The position numbers and the translations under genes are program-made. This document shows positions 18,498-26,962 of a stretch of DNA of 64,000 nucleotides, in pieces (position 1 is the first letter of the stretch; each line of letters opens with the position of its first letter). The notes beneath the pieces were generated by a model that saw only the letters and a program-made list of their open reading frames with translations, made no database searches and was not told the DNA's origin. The DNA comes from Streptomyces sp. NBC_01262 (GTDB lineage Bacteria > Actinomycetota > Actinomycetes > Streptomycetales > Streptomycetaceae), in contig NZ_CP108462.1 in NCBI RefSeq assembly GCF_036226365.1, positions 6,480,501 to 6,544,500 on the forward strand. Reading direction: 5' to 3'.

Positions 18498-19750
18498 GCG
18501 AGATGCTCCCGGTTGTGTGCGATGAGACGGTCCGTCAGGGCCTCGGCGTACTCGTACTGGCCGATGAGCGGGTGGGACAGCAGCGCCTTGAAGACGCGGT
18601 CCCGGCCGCCGCGCAGCGCGGCCTCCAGCGCCAGGTCCTCGTAGGCGGTGACATTGGCGATCAGACCGCTGTAGAGGGGGTCCAGAGGGGGGACGGGCAG
18701 TGGCGTGGTGCCGGCCGCGCCGACGGTGGCGGGGACCTCGATGACGGCGTCGTCGGGGAGGAAGGGGAGGGTGCCGTTGTTGTAGGTGTTCACCACCTGC
18801 ACGTCGCCCGTGTCACCGAGCAGGGAGGATACAAGGTCGACCGCAGCCTCTGAGTAGAAGGCGCCGCCGCGCTTGGCGAGCAGCTCCGGCTTCTCGTCCA
18901 GAGCAGGATCGCCGTACATCTTCAGGAGCGCCCGCTCCATCTCCGCGACTTCGGCGGCCCTGGACGGCTTCGTCCGCAGCTCCCGCACGACCTCGTCGTG
19001 GGCGTAGTAGTAGCGCAGGTAGTACGAGGGCACGACGCCGAGGCGGTCCAGCACCGCGCGCGGCAGGTGCAGGTCGTCGGCGAGGGAATCGCCGTGCTCG
19101 GCCAGCAGCTTGGGCAGCACGTCCTCGCCGTCCGGGCCGCCCAGGCGAACGCCGCGCTCCCAGGTGAGGTGGTTCAGGCCCACGTGGTCCAGGTGGACCT
19201 GCTGGGGCGCGACGTCCAGCAGCCGGGCGAAGCGGCGCTGGAAGCCGATCGCGACATTGCACAGCCCGACCGCACGATGCCCGGCTTGCAGAAGGGCGCG
19301 GGTCACGATCCCTACCGGATTGGTGAAGTCGATGATCCATGCGTCAGGAGCCGCTCTGCGGACCCTCTCCGCGATGTCCAGCACGACCGGCACGGTCCGC
19401 AGGGCCTTGGCCAGGCCGCCCGCGCCGGTGGTCTCCTGGCCGACGCAGCCGCATTCCAGCGGCCAGGTCTCGTCCTGGTTGCGGGCCGCCTGGCCGCCGA
19501 TCCGCAGTTGCAGCAGCACGGCGTCGGCGCCGGCCACGCCCGCGTCCAGGTCCGGGGTCGTGGTGACCTTGCCGGGGTGGCCCTGCTTGGCGAAGATCCG
19601 CCGGGCGAGCCCGCCGACGAGCGCGAGGCGCTCGGCGGCGGGGTCGATGAGGACGAGTTCCTCGACGGGGAGGCTGTCCCGCAACCGGGCGAATCCATCG
19701 ATGAGTTCGGGGGTGTATGTGGACCCGCCGCCCACGACTGCCAGCTTCAC
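18488..19750 (-). CDS. csnH: Family 4 glycoside hydrolase (6-phospho-beta-glucosidase-like); CsnH type
   Basis: This is a 420-residue cytoplasmic NAD- and metal-dependent glycosidase. The N-terminal Rossmann fold has VVGGGSTYTPELIDGF. FTNPVGIVTRALL, LCNVAIG (metal-binding Cys) and GLNHLTW (metal-binding His) are GH4 hallmarks; IGGQAARNQDE is the typical substrate-binding strip. GH4 enzymes oxidise C3 and eliminate the aglycone. Here it would cleave imported amino-sugar oligomers; whether the true substrate is phosphorylated is not known. The start is an ATG with AGGAGGCCTC upstream. A gap of 88 bp separates it from the permease gene. Confidence 0.88.
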   Translation of the reverse strand: MKLAVVGGGSTYTPELIDGFARLRDSLPVEELVLIDPAAERLALVGGLARRIFAKQGHPGKVTTTPDLDAGVAGADAVLLQLRIGGQAARNQDETWPLECGCVGQETTGAGGLAKALRTVPVVLDIAERVRRAAPDAWIIDFTNPVGIVTRALLQAGHRAVGLCNVAIGFQRRFARLLDVAPQQVHLDHVGLNHLTWERGVRLGGPDGEDVLPKLLAEHGDSLADDLHLPRAVLDRLGVVPSYYLRYYYAHDEVVRELRTKPSRAAEVAEMERALLKMYGDPALDEKPELLAKRGGAFYSEAAVDLVSSLLGDTGDVQVVNTYNNGTLPFLPDDAVIEVPATVGAAGTTPLPVPPLDPLYSGLIANVTAYEDLALEAALRGGRDRVFKALLSHPLIGQYEYAEALTDRLIAHNREHLAWA

Positions 19751-19838
19751 TGAGGCCTCCTCGTGGAGCGGTTCCGGTCACGCCGGACGGACCCGTTCTT
19801 GCGCGGGGGTACGGGGGGTCGCCCCCCGGGGGACTGCC

Positions 19839-20768
19839 TCATCCCTTGACTCCTGTCAGGGTCACGCCTTCGATGAAGGCTTTCTGCGCGAAGAAGAAGA
19901 CGACGATGACCGGGGCCATGACCAGCACGGTCGCGGCCATCGTCAGGTTCCAGTTCGTGTGGTGGGCCCCTTTGAAGGACTCCAGGCCGTAACTGAGCGT
20001 CCAGGCGGCCGGGTTCTCGCTCGCGTAGATCTGCGGGCCGAAGTAGTCGTTCCAGCAGCAGAAGAACTGGAAGAGGGCCACGGCGGCGATGGCCGGCTTG
20101 GCCATCGGCAGGACGACCCGCAGCATGGTGCGCAGTTCGCCGCAGCCGTCGACCCTGGCCGCGTCGGTGTACTCCTTGGGGATGGTCAGCAGGAACTGCC
20201 GCAGCAGGAAGATGGTGAAGGCGTCACCGAAGGCCATCGGGATGATCAGCGGCCACAGGGTGCCCGACAGCCCGAGTTGCTTGGCCCAGAACAGATACAT
20301 CGGGACGATGATCACCTGGGGCGGCAGCATCATCGTGGAGATGACCAGCATCATCGCCACATTGCGGCCGCGGAAGCGGAACTTCGCGAGCGCGTAGGCG
20401 ACCGGCAGGCTGGAGGCGACGGCGAGGACCGTGCCGAGCCCGGCGTACAGCAGCGTGTTGCGCCACCAGGTGAGGAAGCCGGGGGTGTGCCAGACGGTGC
20501 CGAAGTTGCCCCATGCCCAGGTCGTGGGCCACAGGTCGCCGGTGAGGGCCTGGTTGTCGGTCATGACGGCCGTCAGGAAGACGAAGACGAACGGCAGGAC
20601 GAAGAAGAGTGCGGCCGCGATGCCGAGCGAGTGCACCGCGATCCACTGCAGGGCGGCCCGGCGGGTGGCGGCCCGCTTGGCGTCGGCCGAGCCCGCCGGG
20701 AGGACGGCCGGGGCGGCCGGGGCGGAGGGGGAGGAGGGTGAGGTGAGCGTCGAGTGGGTCTGGGTCAT
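19839..20768 (-). CDS. csnG: Sugar ABC transporter permease, MalG type (CsnG)
   Basis: This is a 309-residue inner-membrane permease with six predicted helices, beginning with SLGIAAALFFVLPFVFVFLT. The EAA loop that docks the ATPase is visible as YTDAARVDGCGELRTMLRVV near the C-terminal third. It pairs with the permease encoded directly upstream (4-bp gap) to import oligosaccharides presented by CsnE. No ATPase gene is in the operon; Streptomyces CUT1 importers use the shared ATPase MsiK encoded elsewhere. Confidence 0.9.
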   Translation of the reverse strand: MTQTHSTLTSPSSPSAPAAPAVLPAGSADAKRAATRRAALQWIAVHSLGIAAALFFVLPFVFVFLTAVMTDNQALTGDLWPTTWAWGNFGTVWHTPGFLTWWRNTLLYAGLGTVLAVASSLPVAYALAKFRFRGRNVAMMLVISTMMLPPQVIIVPMYLFWAKQLGLSGTLWPLIIPMAFGDAFTIFLLRQFLLTIPKEYTDAARVDGCGELRTMLRVVLPMAKPAIAAVALFQFFCCWNDYFGPQIYASENPAAWTLSYGLESFKGAHHTNWNLTMAATVLVMAPVIVVFFFAQKAFIEGVTLTGVKG

Positions 20769-20772
20769 GGGG

Positions 20773-21726
20773 TCAGTCCTCCGCCGACAGGAAGCCGTTG
20801 CGGCGGCGCATGAGCAGCGCCGTGAACATCATCGCCAGCGCGAACAGCACGAGGGCGATCACGCACGCGGAACCGGTGTCGAAGCGCTGGAAGCCGAGGT
20901 TGTAGACGAGTTGGGGGAGGGTGAGGGTGGATTTCTCCGGATACCCGGGCTCGAACTGCTGGCCGGAGCCGCCGATGACACCGCTGGCGACCTTTCCGGC
21001 GACCAGGGGCTGTGTGTAGTACTGCATGGTCTGGATCACGCCGGTGACGACGGCGAACATCACGATCGGCGAGATGTTCGGCAGCGTCACATACCGGAAG
21101 CGGGCCCAGGATCCGGCCCCGTCCAGCTCGGCGGCCTCGTACTGCTCCTTGGGCACGTCGAGCAGCGCGGCCATGAAGATGACCATCAGATCGCCGATGC
21201 CCCACAGCGCCAGCAGGGTGAGCGCGGGCTTGGACCAGCTGGGGTCGTTGAACCAGCCCGGGGTCGGCAGGCCGAAGTCGCCGAGGATGCGGTTCACCGG
21301 GCCGGTGCCGGGGTTGAGCAGGAAGGCGAAGGCCATGGTCGCGGCCACCGGCGGGGCGAGGTAGGGCAGGTAGAAGGCGGTGCGGAACAGCCCGGGAGCC
21401 GTCTTGATCTTGGTGATCAGCAGGCCGATGCCGAGGCCGAAGACGACCCGCGTGCTGACCATGACCAGGACCAGCCACAGGGTGTTGCGCAGTGCTGGCC
21501 AGAAGAAGGGGTAGTCGTTGAAGACGTACGACCAGTTCCTGAGACCGTTCCAGGTCGGGGAGGTGAAGCCGTCGTACTTCATGAAGGAGAAGTAGACGGT
21601 CGAGATCAGCGGATACGCGAAGAAGACGCTGAAGCCGATCAGCCAGGGCGAGAGGAAGGCAAGGTTGCGCAGCGTCGCACGGCGGCGCTTGGCCTTCAGC
21701 AGGGGGTGTACGGTCGCGGCGCTCAT
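20773..21726 (-). CDS. csnF: Sugar ABC transporter permease, MalF type (CsnF)
   Basis: This is a 317-residue permease with six predicted helices (FLSPWLIGFSVFFAYPLIS is the first) and an EAA loop, YEAAELDGAGSWARFRYVTL. The ATG at 21726 overlaps the stop of the binding-protein gene (ATGA), which fixes the start. It forms the membrane channel with the MalG-type permease downstream. Confidence 0.9.
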   Translation of the reverse strand: MSAATVHPLLKAKRRRATLRNLAFLSPWLIGFSVFFAYPLISTVYFSFMKYDGFTSPTWNGLRNWSYVFNDYPFFWPALRNTLWLVLVMVSTRVVFGLGIGLLITKIKTAPGLFRTAFYLPYLAPPVAATMAFAFLLNPGTGPVNRILGDFGLPTPGWFNDPSWSKPALTLLALWGIGDLMVIFMAALLDVPKEQYEAAELDGAGSWARFRYVTLPNISPIVMFAVVTGVIQTMQYYTQPLVAGKVASGVIGGSGQQFEPGYPEKSTLTLPQLVYNLGFQRFDTGSACVIALVLFALAMMFTALLMRRRNGFLSAED

Positions 21727-23063
21727 CACTTGGCCTGCGCGATGTCCTTGTCGACCTGCGTGTCGACACCCTTGAGGCCGGCTGCGAGGTCGGTCTGCTT
21801 GCCCGCTTCGTAGGCGTAGCCGAAGTCCTGGAGGGTCAGCTGGTAGGTGCCGCCGTTGATGCTGGCCGGGGTGGTGGTGCTGTCGGGGTTCTGGGCGATC
21901 TCGACAAAGGTCTTGGCGGCCGCGTCGAGCTTGAGCTTCGGGGACTTCAGGGCGGCGTAGGTGGACGGGACGTTGTGGATGGCGTTGGCGAAACTGACCA
22001 CCGCGTCGGTGTCCGTGGTCATGTACTTCACCAGCTCCCAGGCCGCGTTCTTCTTGGCGCTGGTGTTGGCGACACCGATGATGGTGCCGGTGGTGTAGCC
22101 CTTGCCGTACGTGTCCGCCTGGTCGTCCGGGACCGGGAAGGGCGCCACGCCGACCTGGAACTTCACCCCTGCGTCCGCGGCCATCCCGGCCCGCCACTCG
22201 CCGTCGATGGCCATGGCCACCTGGCCGGTCTGGAAGGGGTTCTTGGCGTCCCACTCGTCACCGAAGGTCGTCCGGTACTTCTCCAGCTTCGCGAAGCCGC
22301 CCAGCGACTTCACCATGTCCTGATGCCAGCTGAACATCGAGGCGAAGGCCGGGTCGGTGGCGACATTGGACTTGCCGCTCGTGTCGAAGTACGTCGGGCT
22401 CCACTGGGCGGCAAGGTGCGTGGTGGTGGACTCGTAGCCGTGGAAGTTCGGCATGAAGCCGAGCTGGGAGTACGAGTCGCCCTTGGTCTTGGTCAGCTTG
22501 ATGGCGTCGGCCTTGAACTCCGACATGGTCCTGGGCGGTGAGGTGATGCCGGCGGCCTTGAAGGCGTCCTTGTTGTAGTAGAGGCCGTAGGCGTCGCCGA
22601 GCAGCGGCAGCGCGCAGCGGTCGCCCTCGAACTGGGTGTACTCCAGCATCGTCCTCGGGAAGGTCTTCGCCGGGTCGATGCCGGACTTCTTCAGGAAGGG
22701 CGTGAGGTCGGCGAAGGCCTTGGACGAGCAGAACTTGCCCACGTTGTCGGTGGTGAAGGACGACACGACGTCCGGGGCGCCGGAACCACCGGCCCGCAGC
22801 GCCTGGTTGATCTTGTCGTCGGTGATGTTGCCCTGGACCTTGACGTGGATGTTGGGGTGGACCTTCTCGAAGGCCTTGATGTTGGCGTTGATGGCCTTCA
22901 CCTCGTTGGGCGCGGACCAGCCGTGCCAGAAGGTGATCGTGACGTCCTTGTTCGGGTCGTCGGTGGCGGTGTTGTTGCTGGAGCCCGTACACGCGCTCGC
23001 CAGCAGGGATATGGCGGCCGCTGCCGCGATGGCGACCGCGGTCGTCTTGGTGGATCCGGACAC
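21726..23063 (-). CDS. csnE: Sugar-binding lipoprotein of ABC transporter (CsnE type)
   Basis: This 445-residue extracellular family-1 binding protein has a lipobox LASAC at residues 22-26 after a hydrophobic leader, so Cys26 is the lipid anchor. ITFWHGWSAPNEVKAINANI opens the mature binding domain; WSPTYFDTSG and MAIDGEWRAGMAADAG are typical of the CUT1 class. By operon context the ligand is probably chitosan-derived glucosamine oligomers. The GTG start has a strong RBS (AGGAGGA). There are 148 bp between this gene and csnR, with GGTGTGCGA-type short direct repeats at 23099-23130 but no copy of the csnR operator palindrome. Confidence 0.9.
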   Translation of the reverse strand: MSGSTKTTAVAIAAAAAISLLASACTGSSNNTATDDPNKDVTITFWHGWSAPNEVKAINANIKAFEKVHPNIHVKVQGNITDDKINQALRAGGSGAPDVVSSFTTDNVGKFCSSKAFADLTPFLKKSGIDPAKTFPRTMLEYTQFEGDRCALPLLGDAYGLYYNKDAFKAAGITSPPRTMSEFKADAIKLTKTKGDSYSQLGFMPNFHGYESTTTHLAAQWSPTYFDTSGKSNVATDPAFASMFSWHQDMVKSLGGFAKLEKYRTTFGDEWDAKNPFQTGQVAMAIDGEWRAGMAADAGVKFQVGVAPFPVPDDQADTYGKGYTTGTIIGVANTSAKKNAAWELVKYMTTDTDAVVSFANAIHNVPSTYAALKSPKLKLDAAAKTFVEIAQNPDSTTTPASINGGTYQLTLQDFGYAYEAGKQTDLAAGLKGVDTQVDKDIAQAK

Positions 23064-23211
23064 TGCGCTTCCTCCTGGGACGGGTGGAGAGGGTGCGAGG
23101 GGTGTGCGAAAGGTGGGCGAAGGGTGTGCGAGGCCTACGGGCCGGCCACGAATGCCGGTCCGCTGAGATGTGCGGGTGGGGTCTGGAGGTCTGGGGGGAG
23201 AGGAGTGGGGG

Positions 23212-24429
23212 CTAGCGGGAGGTGTCGAAGACCTCGTCGCGGGTGGTGGCGAGGGCGCTCTGCAGCGCCCCGCACAGGACGGGATGTTCCTGGACCGAGC
23301 CGAGCACGAGCTTGGGCCGGGGCACGGCCAGCTCGGCGAGCTCCGCCTGGACCAGGGCGCGGAGTCGTTCCCCGCCGGCGGCGATCACTCCGCCGGACAG
23401 GACGATGAGTTCGGGGTCGAGTACGGTCACGAGCGAGGCGAGGCCGACCGCGAGGCCGGTCGCGGAGCGGTGCAGCAACTCGGCGTACGGGCCGTCCTCG
23501 GCCTGGGCGGCCTGGCTCAGCAGCGCGGCGGCGGCGTCCGGGAGGGTGCCCCCGGGTTCGGGCAGCCCCAGCTCGCGCGCGAAGCGCAGTACGGCGTTGC
23601 AGCCGGCCAGTTCCTGGAAGCCGCCCGCGTTGGCCTTGGCCACATGCCGTACGAGGGGTGTCCCCGGCACCGGCATGAAGCCGACCTCGCCGGCGCCGCC
23701 GGTCCAGCCGCGGTGCAGCCGCCCGCCGAGGACGATGGCGGCGCCGATGCCGCCCTCGTTCCACAGCACGACGAAGTCCTCGTGGTCCCGGGCCGCGCCG
23801 AGCCGCTGCTCGGCCACGGCGGCCAGGTTCACGTCGTTGTCGTACTCCAGCGGTACGGGCAGGGCCGCGGCCAGTTCGTCGAGCAGGGCGGGGGAGTGCC
23901 AGCCCGGGAGGTGGCTCGCGTAGCGCAGGCGGCCGGTGCTCGGGTCGAAGGCGCCCGGTGTGCCGACGACGACCCGGTGCAGCTCGGCCCGGAGCACCCC
24001 GGCGGCCTTGGCGGCGCCCTCGACGGCCCGGACGACCTGTTCGACGGTGCTCTGGGCGCGGTGGCTGCGGCCCGGCGTCGGCAGTTCGTACTGCCCGACG
24101 ACCGTGCCGGTGATGTCGGCGACGGCCGCGAGGATCCGCTCGGCGGTCACGTCGAGCCCGGCGACATGCGCCGCGGTGGGATTCACCGCGTACAGCTGCG
24201 CGTTCGGCCCGGGGCGCCCGGCGGTGGTGCCCGTCGCGACGACCAGGCCGGCCGCCTCCAGCCGGGCCAGCAGTTGGGAGGCCGTCGGCTTGGACAGCCC
24301 CGTCAGCTTGCCGATCCGGGTGCGGGACAGGGGGCCGTGCGCGAGGAGGAGATCCAGCGCGGCGCGGTCGTTCATGGCGCGCAGTACGCGCGGAGTGCCC
24401 GGGGTGCCGGGTGTGGTGCCAGCTGCCAT
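23212..24429 (-). CDS. csnR: ROK-family transcriptional repressor (CsnR type)
   Basis: This is a 405-residue regulator. The N-terminal winged helix-turn-helix spans about residues 18-62 (PLSRTRIGKLTGLSKPTASQ), followed by a ROK sugar-kinase-like domain (GLDVTAERILAAVADITG, VVVGTPGAFDPSTG, GGIGAAIVLGG). The usual CxCGxxGC zinc motif is not visible; the equivalent region reads NAGGFQELAGC. CsnR-type proteins repress their own operon and chitosanase genes until glucosamine oligomers bind. The ATG at 24429 has RBS GGGAGGA 8 nt upstream; an upstream in-frame start at 24504 would place coding sequence through the operator and is rejected. Confidence 0.87.
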   Translation of the reverse strand: MAAGTTPGTPGTPRVLRAMNDRAALDLLLAHGPLSRTRIGKLTGLSKPTASQLLARLEAAGLVVATGTTAGRPGPNAQLYAVNPTAAHVAGLDVTAERILAAVADITGTVVGQYELPTPGRSHRAQSTVEQVVRAVEGAAKAAGVLRAELHRVVVGTPGAFDPSTGRLRYASHLPGWHSPALLDELAAALPVPLEYDNDVNLAAVAEQRLGAARDHEDFVVLWNEGGIGAAIVLGGRLHRGWTGGAGEVGFMPVPGTPLVRHVAKANAGGFQELAGCNAVLRFARELGLPEPGGTLPDAAAALLSQAAQAEDGPYAELLHRSATGLAVGLASLVTVLDPELIVLSGGVIAAGGERLRALVQAELAELAVPRPKLVLGSVQEHPVLCGALQSALATTRDEVFDTSR

Positions 24430-24459
24430 GAACGCAATCCTCCCATCACGCGGATAGTT

Positions 24460-24472
24460 AGGAAACTTTCCT
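24460..24472. promoter_or_regulatory. Candidate CsnR operator (AGGAAACTTTCCT palindrome)
   Basis: The 13-bp palindrome AGGAAA-C-TTTCCT lies 31 bp upstream of the csnR ATG, in the promoter zone of the operon. ROK repressors of this clade are known to bind A/T-rich GGAAA...TTTCC dyads of this form. I saw no second copy in the window. Confidence 0.7.
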
Positions 24473-24537
24473 GTTGATGAGAGGCAAGGTAGATCCCCCG
24501 TCACATGGCCGTCAAGGGGTGCAAGGGGTACATAAAA

Positions 24538-24564
24538 GCCCCGACACCGAATCGGTGCCGGGGC
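24538..24564 (-). terminator. Rho-independent-like terminator after the MscS gene
   Basis: Arms 24538-24550 and 24552-24564 are complementary apart from one mismatch. On the minus strand the stem is followed by TTTTATG. It lies just beyond the stop of the minus-strand mscS gene and ahead of the csnR promoter, so it separates the two units. Confidence 0.75.
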
Positions 24565-24599
24565 GTGACGTGCGGTGTGACGTGGGGCGACGCGTGGGG

Positions 24600-25640
24600 C
24601 TACTTCCCGGTGCGCTGTACGGCTATCGGCTGGGCGGCGGCCGTCTGCGGGGAGTCGGGGTTGGCCAGCGCGGAGGGAGCGGCGACAGCGGCCGTGGGGT
24701 CGGCCGCCTCCTCGTCCGCCGCCGGGGCGGCCGTGCCGCCGGTGATGGTGATGCCGGCCTCGTCGAAGGCCCGCTTGATGCGCCAGCGCAGCTCGCGCGC
24801 GACGGCCGCCGCCTTGCCGGGCATGGTCTTGGCCTGGGCCTGGATGACCACGGAGTCGGCCGTCACGGACTCAAGCCCCAGCACCTCGACCGGCTCCCAC
24901 AGGGCCTCGTCCCACGGCTGCTTCTTGGCCATGGCCTCCGCGGCCGTGGTGATCACGCCGCGCACCCGCTCCAGGTCCTCGCCGTAACCGACCTGTACGT
25001 CCACCACGGCGGTGGCCCAGCCCTGGCTGAGGTTGCCGATCCGCTTGACCTCGCCATTGCGGATGTACCAGATCTCGCCCTCGTCGCCCCGCAGCTTGGT
25101 CACCCGCAGGCCGACCTCGACCACGGTGCCGCTGGCCACGCCCGCGTCGATGACGTCGCCGACGCCGTACTGGTCCTCAAGGATCATGAAGACGCCCGAC
25201 AGGAAGTCCGTCACCAGATTGCGCGCGCCGAAGCCGATCGCGACACCGGCGACACCGGCGCTGGCCAGCAGCGGGGCCAGATTGATCTGCAGGACGGACA
25301 GCACGGTCAGCGCGGCGGTGCCCAGGATCACGAACGACGCCACGCTGCGCAGCACCGAGCCGATCGCCTCGCTGCGCTGCCGGCGCCGCTCCGCGTTGAC
25401 CAGCAGTCCGCCGAGCGCCGTGGTCCCGGCGGCCTCCGCGCCCCGGTTCATCCGCTCGATGAACTTGGTGATCATCCGCCGTACCGCGATTCTCAGCACC
25501 ACCGCGATCACCACGATCAGCAGTATGCGCAGCCCTGCCGCGAGCCAGTCGGCCCAGTTCTGGCTGACAAAGTCCGCGGCGTTCGTCGCGGATGTCTGGG
25601 CGTCGTCGAGGGTGGTGGTGGTCGTCGCGGATGCGGACAC
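24600..25640 (-). CDS. Small-conductance mechanosensitive channel (MscS family)
   Basis: This is a 346-residue membrane protein. The first helix is LRILLIVVIAVVLRIAV, a second is VASFVILGTAALTVLSVLQ, and the pore helix region holds LLASAGVAGVAIGFGARNLV, the Gly/Ala-packed TM3 signature of MscS. The beta domain follows (YGVGDVIDAGVASGTVVEVG). Such channels open on membrane tension to release osmolytes. The C-terminal 40 residues are Ala/Pro-rich and probably disordered. The gene is divergent from the HNH endonuclease gene. Confidence 0.9.
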   Translation of the reverse strand: MSASATTTTTLDDAQTSATNAADFVSQNWADWLAAGLRILLIVVIAVVLRIAVRRMITKFIERMNRGAEAAGTTALGGLLVNAERRRQRSEAIGSVLRSVASFVILGTAALTVLSVLQINLAPLLASAGVAGVAIGFGARNLVTDFLSGVFMILEDQYGVGDVIDAGVASGTVVEVGLRVTKLRGDEGEIWYIRNGEVKRIGNLSQGWATAVVDVQVGYGEDLERVRGVITTAAEAMAKKQPWDEALWEPVEVLGLESVTADSVVIQAQAKTMPGKAAAVARELRWRIKRAFDEAGITITGGTAAPAADEEAADPTAAVAAPSALANPDSPQTAAAQPIAVQRTGK

Positions 25641-25873
25641 AGCAGGGGTACCTCCGGTAGGGCAGGCTCACCACACTAACGGGCGATCGTTGGTGCCCCG
25701 TTGTCATGTTCGGGCGCGAACAGGGGGAATAAAGGGGATGTAGCAGGTGTGGTCGAAAACACTTCTGCTCCGTTACCCGGTGATGGTGGCGCGGTGACCG
25801 GGCTTCCGGAGAGACTGTTGGGCAGATCGTCCCGGCGCGAGCCACGCGCCGCCGGCGTATAAGGGAGGCACCC

Positions 25874-26410
25874 GTGCCGCATGTCCTGGTACTCAACGCG
25901 TCGTACGAGCCCCTCGGCGTCGTACCGCTCCGACGCGCGCTCATCCTCGTACTCAACAAGAAGGCCGTGTGCCTCGAGGAATCCGGCGCCTATATGCACA
26001 GCGCGACCCGGGCGCTCCCCGCGCCCAGTGTTGTCAAACTCACGAAATTCGTGCGAGTCCCCTTTCGCGGCCCTGTGCCGCTGACCCGGCGGGCCCTGTT
26101 CGCCCGGGACGGCGGCAAGTGCGCGTACTGCGGTGCCGTCGCAACCAGCGTCGACCACGTGATCCCGCGCAGCCGCGGAGGCCAGCACACGTGGGACAAC
26201 GTGGTCGCGGCATGCCGCAGGTGCAATCACGTCAAAGCCGACCGGCATGTGGCCGAGCTCGGCTGGCGAATGCGCCATCAACCCGCGCCGCCGTCCGGCC
26301 TGGCCTGGCGGATCATCGGCACAGGGCATAGGGACCCGCGCTGGATGCCATACCTCCAGCCGTTCGGCGCGGAGGATGCCATGGCCCGGATAGACGGCAT
26401 ATCTGCCTGA
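25874..26410 (+). CDS. HNH endonuclease
   Basis: This is a 178-residue protein. A treble-clef zinc site is formed by Cys83/Cys86 (CAYCG) and Cys114/Cys117 (CRRC). The HNH catalytic core is VDHVIPRSRGGQHTWDNV, with Asp94-His95, Asn109 and a final His119. The N-terminal 75 residues (VLNASYEPLGVVPLRRAL) are strongly conserved in actinobacterial members. It is a probable DNA nuclease with unknown biological role. The GTG start has GGGAGG upstream. The end of the gene forms the left arm of its own terminator and is duplicated about 2.1 kb downstream. Confidence 0.9.
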   Translation: MPHVLVLNASYEPLGVVPLRRALILVLNKKAVCLEESGAYMHSATRALPAPSVVKLTKFVRVPFRGPVPLTRRALFARDGGKCAYCGAVATSVDHVIPRSRGGQHTWDNVVAACRRCNHVKADRHVAELGWRMRHQPAPPSGLAWRIIGTGHRDPRWMPYLQPFGAEDAMARIDGISA

Positions 26411-26430
26411 CATCCGGGCCTTTGTTTTTT
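26383..26430 (+). terminator. Terminator overlapping the HNH gene 3' end
   Basis: GGCCCGGAT (26383-26391) is inside the last codons; ATCCGGGCC (26412-26420) follows the stop. They pair perfectly over 9 bp, with a small inner GGCA/TGCC stem, and TTTGTTTTTT follows at once. A second weaker hairpin (26440-26448 with 26461-26469, one G-T pair) comes just after. Confidence 0.85.
26398..26428 (+). repeat. Left copy of an imperfect 31-bp direct repeat
   Basis: This segment covers the last HNH codons, stop and terminator arm. It matches 28494-28524 at 27 of 31 positions, in the same orientation. Confidence 0.65.
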
Positions 26431-26962
26431 ATAGAGACGCCCCTGACCTGCGGATTCGTGGGTCGGGGGTCTTCTTGTCGGGTGCACAACGCTCTGGGGC
26501 CAGGTATTTGGCCACCGGGTTCCGCTCGGCGACATGGGTGCAACACCGTGACTCTGTTGGTGATCTTGCGCGGGGTGCTGACGGTGGGGCGGCGCGGTGC
26601 TTCGCTGGAGGAGTGCGGGGCGGCCTCGGGTTCCGGGGCGTGGCCGACTCCTGCGGCCAGCGTGCTACTGCCCTCCACGAGGACCTTCATCAGAAGCTGT
26701 TGGCCAACCCCGTTTCGGATCAGGCGACAGGCAATCTGGCGGGCGTACCAGCGAAGTCGGAAAGTCGGAACGTGAGCACGGGCCCGACGGTATCGGCCTG
26801 CGGTCTCGTACCCTCACAAGCGGGTGACGACGATCCGCAACCCATCGGATGCGGAGAGTAGCGTCGTGAGCTAGCGTGGCGACGCCCGTTGTTGTGATCG
26901 TCGGGCCGTTCCGCGCCCTTCCGGTTGCGGGGCGGGCCGCCATGGCTGAAGAGGATACGCCC
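26431..26962. other. Non-coding stretch between the HNH and SUMF1-like genes
   Basis: Apart from the HNH terminator hairpins I find nothing convincing. A plus-strand open frame at 26475-26861 has no recognisable domain and no good RBS. The promoter of the SUMF1-like gene should be in the last 150 bp, but I cannot point to clear -35/-10 boxes. Confidence 0.5.

Noticed and set aside
26475..26861. Possible plus-strand gene of 128 aa between HNH and SUMF1-like genes
   Set aside because: No RBS, no recognisable domain, competing frames of equal length; could be a remnant but nothing supports it.
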